This document shows positions 51,028 through 60,107 of a DNA stretch of 64,000 nt, one piece after another. The stretch lies in the NCBI RefSeq assembly GCF_016591715.1, contig NZ_AP024109.1:2542001-2606000 (forward strand). Reading direction: 5' to 3'. The DNA comes from Mesorhizobium sp. J8. Lineage in GTDB: Bacteria; Pseudomonadota; Alphaproteobacteria; Rhizobiales; Rhizobiaceae. The stretch's first letter is position 1; every line of letters begins with the position of its first letter. Position numbers and translations under genes: made by a program. The notes under the pieces were generated by a model. That model saw only the letters and a list, made by a program, of their open reading frames with translations. It was not told the origin of the DNA and did no database searches.

Positions 51028-52689
51028 TTATTCCGCCTTGCGCTTCTCCACCTCGGCCTTGCGCAGCAGAAACCGCTGGATCTTGCCGCTCGGCGTCTTC
51101 GGCAGCTCGCTGACGAACTCGACCTCGCGCGGATAGGAATGCGCGGACAGCCGCCTCTTCACATGCTGGGCGAGTTCCTCGGCCAGCGCTTCGCTGCCCT
51201 GGAAGGCGGACGCCAGCACCACAAAGGCCTTGACGATCTCGGTGCGCTGGGCGTCGGGCACGCCGACGACAGCCGCCTCGTTGACCGCCGGATGCTCGAT
51301 CAGCGCGCTCTCCACGTCGAACGGCCCGATGCGATAGCCGGACGAGGTGATGACGTCATCTGCGCGGCCGATGAAGGAGACCGAGCCGTCCGGCTCATAT
51401 TCCACCGTGTCGCCGGTGCGGTAGTAGCCGCCCTCGATCGCCGGCGTCTCCGCCTCATGGTAGCCGCCGAACCAGCGCAGCGGTGAGTTGGCGATATCGA
51501 CGGCAAGCACGCCCGGCTGGTTGGGGCCGAGCTCGTTGCCTTCGTCATCCAGCACCACCATGCGGTAGCCTGGCATGGCGAAGCCGGCGGAGCCCGCTCG
51601 GACAAGGTGCTTAAGCCCGTGATGGTTGTTGACCATCATGCCGTTCTCAGTCTGGCCGTAATGATCGTGGATCGGCGCGGCAAGATGCGCGTCGAACCAG
51701 CGGATCACTTCCGGGTTGAGCGGTTCGCCGGCGCTGCTCACCACGCGCAGCTTCCCTTTGACGCGCGCGGCCGCTTCCGGTCCCTCCGCCATCAGCAGGC
51801 GGTAGGCCGTTGGCGAGCCGGCAAGGCTGGTGACGCCGAGGCGCTCGATGATGTCATAGGTCGATTTGGCGTTGAACGCGCCCTCGTAGAAGGTGGTGGC
51901 GATGCCGAGCAGCAAGGGTCCTGTGATGGCGTAATAGAGCCCATAGGCCCAGCCGGGATCGGCGATGTTCCAGAAGATGTCGTCGGGACGAAGCCCGATC
52001 GCGTCGCGCATATAGGTGCCGAAGGCAAGCAACGCGCTGAGCGGCACCGGCACGCCTTTCGGATGTCCTGTCGTGCCCGAGGTGGACATCATCATGAACA
52101 GGTCTGAGCCCTGGCGCATCATCGGCTCGCAGTCGGGGGAGGCGGCGGCGAGCGCCGCGCGGAAATCGATGTCGCCTTCGGGCAGCGTCTCGCCGGGGGC
52201 GAGAATGGTGGCGATGCGCGGATGGTTGTCCACCTCGTCCAGCTTGCCGCGGTTGGCGGGATTGGTCACCACCAGCTTCGCCTTGCTGTAGCTCAGGCGA
52301 TGCTCGACCGCCTTCGGTCCGAACGCGGTGAACAGCGGCTGGTAGATTGCGCCGATCCGCCACGTACCGAGGATCAGCGCCACAAGCTCGGGAATGCGCG
52401 GCAGCATGCCGGCCACGACATCGCCGGGGCCGACGCCGAGACTTTTGAGCAGGCTGCCGACTCGGCCCGACATATCGGCAAGATCGTCGAAGGAATATTC
52501 GCGCAAATCGCCGGCCGCCGAGATCGCGCGCAGCGCCAGCCGGTTTTGGCCGGTATAGCGGCCGCAACACTCGACATAGGCGTTGATGCCGGTGGCCGGA
52601 TCGCCGTGGAGGCGCGCGATCTCGTCCTCTATGCGGAAGCGCTCTACGGCATCCTCATAGCGCGGCAACGCCGCCGGCGTATCGGTCAT
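51028..52689 (-). CDS. AMP-forming acyl-CoA synthetase
   Basis: 553 residues from the ATG at 52689, set by AAAGGGAGG. The AMP-binding motif TSGTTGHPKG is at 203-212; YGQTENGMM is the adenylate-forming motif; YYRTGDTVEYEPDGSVSFIGRADDVITSSGYRIGPFDVESALIEHPAVNEAAVVG contains the hinge and the acyl-CoA synthetase signature; GKIQRFLLRK holds the catalytic Lys. The branch resembles acetyl/benzoate-type ligases such as AcsA-like or medium-chain synthetases; the acid used is not readable. Monocistronic. Confidence 0.9.
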   Translation of the reverse strand: MTDTPAALPRYEDAVERFRIEDEIARLHGDPATGINAYVECCGRYTGQNRLALRAISAAGDLREYSFDDLADMSGRVGSLLKSLGVGPGDVVAGMLPRIPELVALILGTWRIGAIYQPLFTAFGPKAVEHRLSYSKAKLVVTNPANRGKLDEVDNHPRIATILAPGETLPEGDIDFRAALAAASPDCEPMMRQGSDLFMMMSTSGTTGHPKGVPVPLSALLAFGTYMRDAIGLRPDDIFWNIADPGWAYGLYYAITGPLLLGIATTFYEGAFNAKSTYDIIERLGVTSLAGSPTAYRLLMAEGPEAAARVKGKLRVVSSAGEPLNPEVIRWFDAHLAAPIHDHYGQTENGMMVNNHHGLKHLVRAGSAGFAMPGYRMVVLDDEGNELGPNQPGVLAVDIANSPLRWFGGYHEAETPAIEGGYYRTGDTVEYEPDGSVSFIGRADDVITSSGYRIGPFDVESALIEHPAVNEAAVVGVPDAQRTEIVKAFVVLASAFQGSEALAEELAQHVKRRLSAHSYPREVEFVSELPKTPSGKIQRFLLRKAEVEKRKAE

Positions 52690-52890
52690 GGCAATCCTCC
52701 CTTTGGCGGCGGTCATCTCCCCATGATCGCCGCCGAGGGAGATTGCCCGAAAAGATGGCGCTGGTCGATTGCGGCGAAAGTCGTGGCAGTCAAGCAAGGC
52801 CGGGCTCCACGACAGACGGCTGGCTTCCGCGGCGTTAAACGTTTCCGATCAACAAGCTGGACCCGATATCGGAATCAGGACCTGAACCGC

Positions 52891-53697
52891 CTAACCGCGC
52901 TTCCGATAAAGGCTGAGCGTTATGTCCTTGCCGACGCCCGCGGGCGCCAGCATGAAGTAGTCATAGGTCGCCACCTTGCCGCTTGGCCCGACCAGCCCCT
53001 TCGACCAGATCGAGGCTTCCTCCACCCGCATCTCCGCCCATTGGCGCGCGAAGTCCGGGCTTAGCGCCTTGAGCGGGTCTAGCACGGCGCGGATGTCGGC
53101 CGCCGACGCATAGCCGACGGTCGCGGCGCGGAACTGACCGATAGCTGAGCGAGCCACAACCTCCCAGTCGGCAAACAGCGCACGCCAGGCCGGGTCGAGG
53201 AAGAGCCGCTTGAGCAGATTGCTCTTCGTTGGCTCGTCGGGATCGAAGCCGCCGAACAGATCTGCCGCCTCGTCGTTCCAGGCAATGAAGTCCCAGGCGC
53301 GGTTGAGCGCATAGGCCGGATTGGGCGAGAGCGTGGCGAGCAATGCGGCAATGCGCGGATCGGGCGAGGGGCCTTCGGGCGCAATCGCCGCGGGCAGCCA
53401 TTCCGGCTTTGCGAGCTTGAACAGATGCTGACGCTCCACCGGCAAGAGGTCCAGCACGTCGGCCAGCGCATTGAGCACTGGAGCGGAAGGGTTGGCCTCG
53501 CGGCCCTGTTCCAGCCATGTGTACCAGGTGGCGCTGATCCCGGCGAGCAGCGCGACTTCCTCGCGCAGCAGTCCGCTTGCGCGTCGCCGCGTGCCGGTGC
53601 GGATGCCGTGCAGGGACGGCTCGACGCGCTCGCGCATGGCGCGCAGGAAGCGGCCAAGTTCCTTGCGCCTGTCCATCTCGGCGGTCCGTTCCAGCAT
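52891..53697 (-). CDS. XRE-family regulator with MmyB-like ligand domain
   Basis: 268 residues. LGRFLRAMRERVEPSLHG, then RRASGLLREEVALLAGISATWYTWLEQGREANPSAPVLNALADVL is the HTH typical of MmyB regulators. The C-terminal part (NPAYALNRAWDFIAWNDEAADLFGGF, TVGYASAADIRAVLDPLKALSPDFARQWAEMRV) is the MmyB-like PAS-type domain that can bind fatty acids. It is divergent from the VOC gene at 53840 over 142 bp and probably regulates it. Confidence 0.88.
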   Translation of the reverse strand: MLERTAEMDRRKELGRFLRAMRERVEPSLHGIRTGTRRRASGLLREEVALLAGISATWYTWLEQGREANPSAPVLNALADVLDLLPVERQHLFKLAKPEWLPAAIAPEGPSPDPRIAALLATLSPNPAYALNRAWDFIAWNDEAADLFGGFDPDEPTKSNLLKRLFLDPAWRALFADWEVVARSAIGQFRAATVGYASAADIRAVLDPLKALSPDFARQWAEMRVEEASIWSKGLVGPSGKVATYDYFMLAPAGVGKDITLSLYRKRG

Positions 53698-53839
53698 GGT
53701 CGTGCCTCGAAAGGGGTAGCACCGCTACCAGCAGTGCCGCTCATCTTGTACCACCTTGCTACCAGTATAGATGAGGTGGCGCATCCCACAACCGCGCCGC
53801 GCCGCGCCGGAACGCGGCGCCAGACGGAGGATTCCGCAG

Positions 53840-54229
53840 ATGAATGCACTGAAGAACATCAGGAACATCGACTACACCGTCCTCTTCGCCCGCGACATGA
53901 ACAAGATGCGCCGCTTCTACGAGGACGTGATGGGCTTCGCGGTTCATTCCAGCCTGGGCGAGGGCTGGACTGCCTACCAGGTCGGCTCGTGCATGCTGGC
54001 GCTCACCGAGCGCGGACTGATGTTCAATGACGCGCCGACGCCGGCGGGTGCTCTCTCGGTGCAGCTCGCCTTCCGTGTGACGCCGGGCCAGGTTGACCAA
54101 TGCGCCGACACGTTGCGCGATAAGGGGGTGGCGATCGTAAGCGAACCGACTGACCACCCTTGGGGCCACCGAACGCTGTTCTTTCGCGATCCCGATGGCA
54201 ATGTGCTGGAGATCTATGCGGACATCTAG
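53840..54229 (+). CDS. VOC-superfamily (glyoxalase-like) protein
   Basis: 129 residues from the ATG at 53840, set by ACGGAGG. IDYTVLFARDMNKMRRFYEDVMGFAV is the first VOC half with the metal-ligand position; HRTLFFRDPDGNVLEIYADI is the closing half with the conserved Glu. Members are glyoxalases, dioxygenases or resistance proteins; the activity is unknown. The end overlaps the convergent WYL regulator by four bases. A second VOC gene lies beyond that regulator at 55049. Confidence 0.87.
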   Translation: MNALKNIRNIDYTVLFARDMNKMRRFYEDVMGFAVHSSLGEGWTAYQVGSCMLALTERGLMFNDAPTPAGALSVQLAFRVTPGQVDQCADTLRDKGVAIVSEPTDHPWGHRTLFFRDPDGNVLEIYADI

Positions 54230-54930
54230 CCTGGCGGCAGTTGAATCCCCTGCGCCGCCATATGCCGCTTCCAGCGGTTGCGCAGCTCTCCCGGCCGGCA
54301 GCCGATGCGCTCGTCGAGAAAGGTCGCGGCCGAGATCCGGTCGGTGCGGAAATGGCGGAAATCCTGGCGCAGCTCGCACCAGGCCGCGAGCAACCGCACA
54401 GTCTCGGCATAGCCGATCATGGTCGGCCAAATCACGCGCTCGCTCTCGTCGCCCTGTTCGTTGCGGTAGCGGATCCGGATCTTGTGGCCCTTGCGGGTCG
54501 AGGCCCGTACCTTCGCGATGTCGAGCCCGTCTGGCAGGCTCGCGCGGCCGAGCGGCGCGCCGACGGTTGGATTGCTGATGAAGGGGCGCAGCCGTTCGGG
54601 CACGACGGTGGCGATCTTGGCGATCAGGTCGCGCGCCGCGCCGGCCAGCACGGCATCGCCCTTGTCGGCCACCCATTGCGCGCCGAGCACCGCCGCCTCC
54701 AGCTCGTCCGGGGTCAGCATCAGCGGCGGCATGTCGTAGTCACGGTCGAGTACATAGCCGAGGCCGGCCTCGCCCCGGATCGGCACGCGCTGTCCGACGA
54801 GATCGGCGATGTCGCGATAGACCGAGCGGCGCGAGGTTTCGAGCTCTTCGGCGATCCGGCTGGCGGTGATCGGCCGGCTCGAGCGCCGCAGGATCTGGAT
54901 GATCTGGAACAGTCTGTCGGCGCGGCGCAA
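54226..54930 (-). CDS. DeoR/YafY-type regulator with WYL domain
   Basis: 234 residues. The start is TTG at 54930, decided by AGGAGACATGCC directly upstream; the ATG in that stretch is out of frame. LRRADRLFQIIQILRRSSRPITASRIAEELETSRRSVYRDIADLVGQRVPI is the HTH_11 domain. The WYL core is KIRIRYRNEQGDESERVIWPTMIGYAETVRLLAAWCELRQDFRHFRTDRI. WYL domains sense nucleotides or small ligands. It is divergent from the VOC gene at 55049 and probably regulates it. Confidence 0.85.
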   Translation of the reverse strand: MRRADRLFQIIQILRRSSRPITASRIAEELETSRRSVYRDIADLVGQRVPIRGEAGLGYVLDRDYDMPPLMLTPDELEAAVLGAQWVADKGDAVLAGAARDLIAKIATVVPERLRPFISNPTVGAPLGRASLPDGLDIAKVRASTRKGHKIRIRYRNEQGDESERVIWPTMIGYAETVRLLAAWCELRQDFRHFRTDRISAATFLDERIGCRPGELRNRWKRHMAAQGIQLPPG

Positions 54931-55048
54931 GGCATGTCTCCTGTTGCCACTATGCTGGCAGCAGGCCTGGTCCACAAGCCGGGCAGGGGCGCCTGAACGG
55001 GCGGCCGAGGAAGAAAGTCTTCGCGGCCAGCCAACGGAGAAGACCAGA

Positions 55049-55453
55049 ATGAATTTCGTTTCGACCCGCATCATCACCGGCGACGTGAAGCGGCTCGTCG
55101 CCTTCTACGAGGCGGCGACGGGTATCAAGCTCACGCGCTACACTGAGGATTTCGCCGAGCTCGTCACGGAGGCCGGCACACTGGCGATCGGCAGCACCCG
55201 CACCTTGCAGCTCTTCGGCGGCGACGATGTCGCAAGCCCGGCGGCAAATCGCACCGCCATCATCGAGTTCCGCGTCGCCGATGTGGATGCAGAATATCGC
55301 CGCCTGGGCGGTCTCATTGAAGGCGCGCTGGTGCAGGCGCCGACGACGATGCCCTGGGGCAACCGCTCGCTGCTGTTTCGCGATCCCGACGGCAATCTGG
55401 TGAATTTCTTCACGCCGGTGACGGCGGAGGCGATCAGGAAATTCGAGCGGTGA
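55049..55453 (+). CDS. VOC-superfamily (glyoxalase-like) protein
   Basis: 134 residues from the ATG at 55049, set by ACGGAGAAG. FVSTRIITGDVKRLVAFYEAATGIKLTRYTEDFAELVT is the first VOC half, and WGNRSLLFRDPDGNLVNFFTPV the second; metal positions are partly conserved. It differs clearly from the VOC protein at 53840, so it is not a recent duplicate. Divergent from the WYL regulator gene. Confidence 0.87.
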   Translation: MNFVSTRIITGDVKRLVAFYEAATGIKLTRYTEDFAELVTEAGTLAIGSTRTLQLFGGDDVASPAANRTAIIEFRVADVDAEYRRLGGLIEGALVQAPTTMPWGNRSLLFRDPDGNLVNFFTPVTAEAIRKFER

Positions 55454-55567
55454 GTTAGCCGGCACCCGACGCGACAGAAGGCGGCGTGTGACAATCCGGG
55501 CGGCGGCAGTGGTTGACCTCGCCGCCCATACAGCCGATATCGCGCGCAAATCTGTCCCGGGACCTCG

Positions 55568-56662
55568 ATGACCACCGATCTTGAACAACCGGCCGCCGAC
55601 ACCGCCTGGCAGGACGACGTCCGCGCCGGCGTGCGCCATGTCCGCGACCTCGCCCCGCTGCCGCTCTCGCCGGCCGAGCGCGCCGCCGCCCAAGAGGCCG
55701 CGGCCGCCCACAAGGTGCGCGTGCCAAAGCCCTATCTCGACCTGATCGACTGGAGCGATCCCGAGGACCCGATCCGCGCCCAGGTGATCCCGTCGCCGGA
55801 TGAGCTGGTCGCCACGGAGGGCGAGCTCGACGATCCGATCGGCGACCATGCCTTCAGCCCGGTGCCCAGGCTGACGCACCGCCATGCCGACCGCGTGCTG
55901 CTGTTCCCGACCTATCAGTGTGCCGTCTATTGCCGCTTCTGCTTCAGGAAAGAGTCGCTGACCTCCATCGGTCGCGGCTACACGCGCGAGGCGCTGGAGC
56001 CGGCACTGGCCTATATCGCAAGCCATCCGGAAATCCGCGAGGTGATCCTGACCGGCGGCGATCCGCTGTCGCTGCCCGACAAGGCGCTTGCAGAAATCCG
56101 TGCCCGCCTGGAGGCGATCCCGCATCTCAGGCTGCTGCGTATCCACACCCGTGTGCCCGTGGCGTTGCCGTCGCGCATCACGTCCGGCCTGGTAGAGGCG
56201 CTGCAGGGCCGGCTGATGGTGACGGTCGTCACCCACTTCAACCATCCGCGTGAGCTTACGCAGGCGGCCGAGGCGGCTTGCCGTGTCATGCGGCAGGCGG
56301 GTTTCGTGCTGCTCAACCAGAGCGTTTTGCTGAAAGGCATCAACGACAAGGTCGAGGTGCTGGAGGAGCTCTGCCGCGAGCTGATGTATAGGCTTGGTGT
56401 AAAGCCCTATTACCTGCACCACGGCGACCTCGCGCGCGGCATGGCGCACCGCCGCACCTCGATCGCCGAAGGCCAGGCGTTGGTCGCCGAACTGCGCCGT
56501 CGGCTCTCCGGCATCTGCAATCCGACCTATGTCATCGACCTGCCGGACGGCGGCGGCAAGGTTCCGCTGGCGGCGAGCCATATCGAGGGCCGCGCGGGCG
56601 GCCCCTGGCTGATTCTTGGCCAGGACGGCAAGCTGAGGGAATATCGCGAGGTGCTGGTCTGA
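55568..56662 (+). CDS. Lysine 2,3-aminomutase-like radical SAM protein (EpmB-like)
   Basis: 364 residues. The iron-sulfur motif is C118-x3-C122-x2-C125 in QCAVYCRFCFRKES. GDPLSLPDKALAEIRARLEAIPHLRLLRIHTRVPVALPSRIT and YYLHHGDLARGMAHRRTSIAEGQALVAELRRRLSG are KamA/EpmB landmarks. Being about 50 residues shorter than catabolic KamA, it fits EpmB, which makes (R)-beta-lysine for EF-P modification with EpmA. Neither efp nor epmA is in this window, so the EF-P role is inference. Confidence 0.88.
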   Translation: MTTDLEQPAADTAWQDDVRAGVRHVRDLAPLPLSPAERAAAQEAAAAHKVRVPKPYLDLIDWSDPEDPIRAQVIPSPDELVATEGELDDPIGDHAFSPVPRLTHRHADRVLLFPTYQCAVYCRFCFRKESLTSIGRGYTREALEPALAYIASHPEIREVILTGGDPLSLPDKALAEIRARLEAIPHLRLLRIHTRVPVALPSRITSGLVEALQGRLMVTVVTHFNHPRELTQAAEAACRVMRQAGFVLLNQSVLLKGINDKVEVLEELCRELMYRLGVKPYYLHHGDLARGMAHRRTSIAEGQALVAELRRRLSGICNPTYVIDLPDGGGKVPLAASHIEGRAGGPWLILGQDGKLREYREVLV

Positions 56663-57073
56663 GAGTGGGGTTCCCTCTGCTCAAGGCGGCCCGGCAGCCT
56701 GTTGGGGGCAAACTTGCCGACCGCCGGGCCTAACCGACGGGTGGGTGGCCACCCGCCGGCTGCGATCAGCGTGGGCCGAGGCTGTCAAAACTGCACCATG
56801 TGAATGAAGGATCGCGTGCTTTTATTCCTCCGTTTGCACGATGCGGCGGGATGGAAACGGCGCGACACTGCAGTTGATCCTGTTGGATCATCAAAGTCTG
56901 CAACTGAGAAGTCCCCAGCTAGGTCCCTTCTAGCGATCCTTGAGCCTCGCCTGCCTCTCCCCGGGGCATGCGGGGCTCTCCCCTTTATGCCGCGGGTCGC
57001 AACATTGCCCTCTTCCCGTGGGAACTGGAGCCGGCACTCCGCATTCTATGAGCGGGGACTGAAGGAGCATTGC
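56663..57073. other. 411-bp intergenic region with BA14K promoter elements
   Basis: The left part has GC-rich hairpin sequence (about 56680-56760) after the aminomutase gene. TGATCC-TGTT-GGATCA at 56875-56890 is a perfect palindrome of unknown use. A GGAAC-N18-TT promoter at 57021-57045 faces the BA14K gene. No ORF is present. Confidence 0.55.
57021..57045 (+). promoter_or_regulatory. RpoE2/EcfG-type general stress promoter
   Basis: GGAAC at 57021-57025, 18 bases, TT at 57044-57045. Transcription would start near 57052, 20 bases before the GTG of the BA14K-motif protein. Confidence 0.6.
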
Positions 57074-57907
57074 GTGAAGGCTTTGTTGGGAATTGCTGGC
57101 GGCTTCGTGCTGACCTTGGCCGTGTTCGCCAGCGGGCTCGCCTTCGCCACGTGGCTGCTCGCCGCCAAGCCGGTGCGCCAGGCAACGCCGGCGATCGGCG
57201 TTTCCGAGCTCTGGACGAAGGATGCGCAGCCGGTCGATCCGCAGAAACAGAACCTTGAACGCATTCCCGCCCAGCAGGCGGCGGCCACGCCGGCCAAGGC
57301 CGGCGAACCGGGCCTGAGCGAGTCGACCAAGGCGGATGGCGGAACGCAGACGACGGCGCTCGCTACGCCAGCGCCGCCACTGCAGCCATTGCCCGGCGTC
57401 TCTGGCCCGGGCCAGCCCGCGCCGCCCGCCACCGGCGGGCCCCAGCAGCCGGCCGCGGTCGATCAGGGCGCGCAGCAACAGCAACTGCCCGTCGCCCATT
57501 TGCAATGGTGCGCCGCTCGCTATCGCAGCTACCGCCCGGCGGAAAACAGCTACCGCTCCTACAGCGGCGAGCTGCGCCCCTGCATTTCACCTTATTACGA
57601 GCCCGGTGGCGGCCGCACCGCCTCGACCGAAGCCGGCCAGAATGAACAGGCGGCAGCGAACGATCGGCCGGACGCCATCGCCGACCAGATGAGTGACGAC
57701 CAGGCCGAGATGGAGGGCTATGCTCCGTCCTCCGGTGGCTACGCCACCACCTATGGCGGCCCGCCGGAAGAGATTTCGCCCCAGACATCTGGTCGCCCGG
57801 TGTCGGCCGACCACGTCGACTACTGCTTCAGTCGCTACCGCTCCTACGATCCGCGCGACAACACCTACCAGCCCTTCGACGGCGGCCCCCGCCGCCAGTG
57901 CGAGTAG
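57074..57907 (+). CDS. Membrane-anchored protein with two BA14K motifs
   Basis: 277 residues from the GTG at 57074, set by GAAGGAGC. An N-terminal helix (LLGIAGGFVLTLAVFASGLAFATWLLAA) anchors it. A Pro/Gln/Ala-rich linker follows, then two BA14K units: LQWCAARYRSYRPAENSYRSYSGELRPC at about 145 and VDYCFSRYRSYDPRDNTYQPFDGGPRRQC at the C-terminus. BA14K was described as a Brucella lectin-like immunoreactive protein. The paired motif, each with two Cys, may form two disulfide loops. Probably periplasmic and stress-induced. Confidence 0.85.
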   Translation: MKALLGIAGGFVLTLAVFASGLAFATWLLAAKPVRQATPAIGVSELWTKDAQPVDPQKQNLERIPAQQAAATPAKAGEPGLSESTKADGGTQTTALATPAPPLQPLPGVSGPGQPAPPATGGPQQPAAVDQGAQQQQLPVAHLQWCAARYRSYRPAENSYRSYSGELRPCISPYYEPGGGRTASTEAGQNEQAAANDRPDAIADQMSDDQAEMEGYAPSSGGYATTYGGPPEEISPQTSGRPVSADHVDYCFSRYRSYDPRDNTYQPFDGGPRRQCE

Positions 57908-58026
57908 CGCGCCTCTTTGAGGCGCTCCACACTCTCGCGGCCGCGAGGCAGCGCCCGGCCGCCAAGGGCTGCTTTGCCCTCATCAGCCCTTCGGGCTCCT
58001 TCGCCCCGCTGTACGAGAAGGCTTTG

Positions 58027-59253
58027 CTAATTCAGCACCCTGCCGTCGATCTCGGCGACACTCCGTGTCCCGGTCAGCGCCATGGTGACCGACAGTTCCT
58101 TGCGCAGGATCTCTATTGCTGTCGCCACACCGGCCTCGCCGCCGGCGCCGAGGCCATAGACATAGGCGCGGCCGACGAGGCAGGCGCGGGCACCCAGAGC
58201 CAGCGCCCGCATCACATCCTGGCCCGAGCGCACGCCGCCATCGAACAGCACTTCCACCTGCGAGCCGACGGCCTCTGCTATCCTGGGCAGCATCGAGATC
58301 GTCGAGGGCGCGCCGTCGAGTTGCCGACCGCCATGGTTGGAAACCACGATGGCGTCGGCGCCGGCCTCACAGGCACTGCGCGCATCGTCGGTGTTGAGGA
58401 TGCCCTTGAGGATGAGCTTGCCCGGCCAGACGCTCCGGATCCATTCGACGTCGCTCCAGTTCAGCGTCGCGTCGAACTGGTTCGCCACCCAGTCCGCCAC
58501 CGCCCGGACGTCGTCCTCGCCCCTGAGGTGGCCGGCGAGGTTGCCGAAGCCCCAGCGCTTTGCGGTGAGCATGCGGGCCGCCCAGGCCGGATGGCTCGCT
58601 ATGTCGAGGATGGTGCGAAGTTTCAGGGCAGGCGGCACCGAAAGCCCGTTCCGGATATCCGCATGGCGCTGGCCAAGCACCTGCAGGTCGACGGTGAGCA
58701 CCAGCGCGCCGCAGCGGCTGGCGATCGCCCGCTCGACCAGTGAGCGCACGAAACCGCGATCCTTCATCACATAGAGCTGAAACCAGAATGGGTAGCCGAC
58801 GGCATCAGCCACGTCCTCGATGGAGCAGATCGACATCGTGCTCATCGTGTAGGGAACGCCGGCGGCCTTGGCGGCGCGGCAGGCGAGGATTTCGCCATCG
58901 GCCCATTGCATGCCGCCGAGACCGATCGGCGCCAGCGCCACCGGCAGCGCGACCTTCTCGCCGAGGATCGTGGTTGCCGTGTCGCGCTGCTCGACATCGA
59001 CCAGCACGCGCTGCTTCAGCATGATGCGCTCGAGGTCGGCGCGGTTGGCGCGCAGCGTCTGCTCGGCGTAGGAGCCGGCTTCGAGATAGTCGCTGAAGAC
59101 GCGCGGCACCCGTCGCCGCGCCGCCTGGCGCAGGTCTTCGATGCAGGCCATCCCGGTCATCAGCTCCGGCGCGGCCGACACCGCCCTGAATTCGTCGGGC
59201 AAGGTCACGATGCCTGTCGGGACATCGAGCACTGTCGGGACCACTCGTTCCAT
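58027..59253 (-). CDS. FMN-dependent alpha-hydroxyacid oxidoreductase (LldD-like)
   Basis: 408 residues from the ATG at 59253, which has GGGAGG at the best spacing (59259 and 59280 are alternatives). RRVPRVFSDYLEAGSYAEQTLRANRADL, ALAPIGLGGMQWADGEIL, TMSTMSICSIEDV, VVSNHGGRQLDGAPSTISMLP (active-site His) and VLFDGGVRSGQDVMRALALGA are the FMN hydroxyacid dehydrogenase signature. L-lactate is the usual substrate; glycolate or mandelate relatives exist. It is divergent from the TetR gene at 59354. Confidence 0.9.
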   Translation of the reverse strand: MERVVPTVLDVPTGIVTLPDEFRAVSAAPELMTGMACIEDLRQAARRRVPRVFSDYLEAGSYAEQTLRANRADLERIMLKQRVLVDVEQRDTATTILGEKVALPVALAPIGLGGMQWADGEILACRAAKAAGVPYTMSTMSICSIEDVADAVGYPFWFQLYVMKDRGFVRSLVERAIASRCGALVLTVDLQVLGQRHADIRNGLSVPPALKLRTILDIASHPAWAARMLTAKRWGFGNLAGHLRGEDDVRAVADWVANQFDATLNWSDVEWIRSVWPGKLILKGILNTDDARSACEAGADAIVVSNHGGRQLDGAPSTISMLPRIAEAVGSQVEVLFDGGVRSGQDVMRALALGARACLVGRAYVYGLGAGGEAGVATAIEILRKELSVTMALTGTRSVAEIDGRVLN

Positions 59254-59353
59254 CGCCATCCTCCCTTCGAATATTAGCAAATGCTGATCATTGAAGGCTG
59301 CGCCGTCCCTGATGTAAATTCACTTGTGAGTATACTTATCGACGGTAGCGCTC

Positions 59354-59941
59354 ATGCCCAGAGCATCCGACGCGACCAGGCCCGTGATCCTGCAGGCGGC
59401 GTACAGGCTGTTTCGCCGCCGAGGCTTCTTCCGCGTCGGCATGGAGGAGATCGCTGAGGCCGCCGGCGTCACCAAGCGCACGCTCTACTACCATTTCGAC
59501 AGCAAGGACGCGCTGTTGACTGCCGTGCTCGCTTCGCAGCACGAGCGCACCTTCGCCGATTTCCAGAACTACGGCATCGAGCTGTCGGGCGGTGCCGACG
59601 CGCTGATCGACAAGCTGTTCGAGGGATTGGTTAAATGGTCGTCCAAGCCGCACTGGGCCGGCTCCGGCTTCACCCGGCTGGCGATCGAGCTCGCCGACCT
59701 CTCCGGCCATCCTGCACGCTCGATCGCGCGCCAGCACAAGGCGTTGATGGAAAAGCAGCTGGAAATGCTGCTTGCCGGAGCCAGGATACCGTCGCCGAAG
59801 GAGAGGGCGCGCGAGCTGTTCGTGCTGATCGAGGGAACCATGGTGATGATCCTGATCCACGGCGACCAGAGCTACTGTACGGCGGCGGCGGACGCGGCGA
59901 AGAGGTTGATGGCAGTTGGTTCCCCGCCCTCTGGCCCTTGA
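59354..59941 (+). CDS. TetR-family transcriptional regulator
   Basis: 195 residues. RPVILQAAYRLFRRRGFFRVGMEEIAEAAGVTKRTLYYHFDSKDALLTAVL is the TetR HTH. The C-terminal domain is of the TetR_C_36-like type, with the ligand unknown. It lies 100 bp from the divergent hydroxyacid oxidase gene, so it probably controls that gene. Confidence 0.9.
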   Translation: MPRASDATRPVILQAAYRLFRRRGFFRVGMEEIAEAAGVTKRTLYYHFDSKDALLTAVLASQHERTFADFQNYGIELSGGADALIDKLFEGLVKWSSKPHWAGSGFTRLAIELADLSGHPARSIARQHKALMEKQLEMLLAGARIPSPKERARELFVLIEGTMVMILIHGDQSYCTAAADAAKRLMAVGSPPSGP

Positions 59942-60107
59942 GAGGTGCATGATGAGGCGCGCTGTCCCGCCGACGCATGCTGATTTCCTTCATAAGGTTC
60001 GATACGTTCCAGAGACCAAGCTGAAACACACCCTCCCTACAACCGGCATGCCCGCGAAACGCTCGAGCTGGATGGTCTTGCATCCCGGAACTCAGGAGCA
60101 TGCTGCG

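Noticed and set aside
53817..53841. GGAAC-N18-TT match in front of the first VOC gene
   Set aside because: It overlaps the ribosome-binding site, so transcription would begin at the start codon. Probably a chance match.
56875..56890. TGATCC-TGTT-GGATCA as an FNR/FixK box
   Set aside because: FixK sites need TTGAT-N4-ATCAA; here the half-sites are TGATCC and GGATCA, so the match fails.
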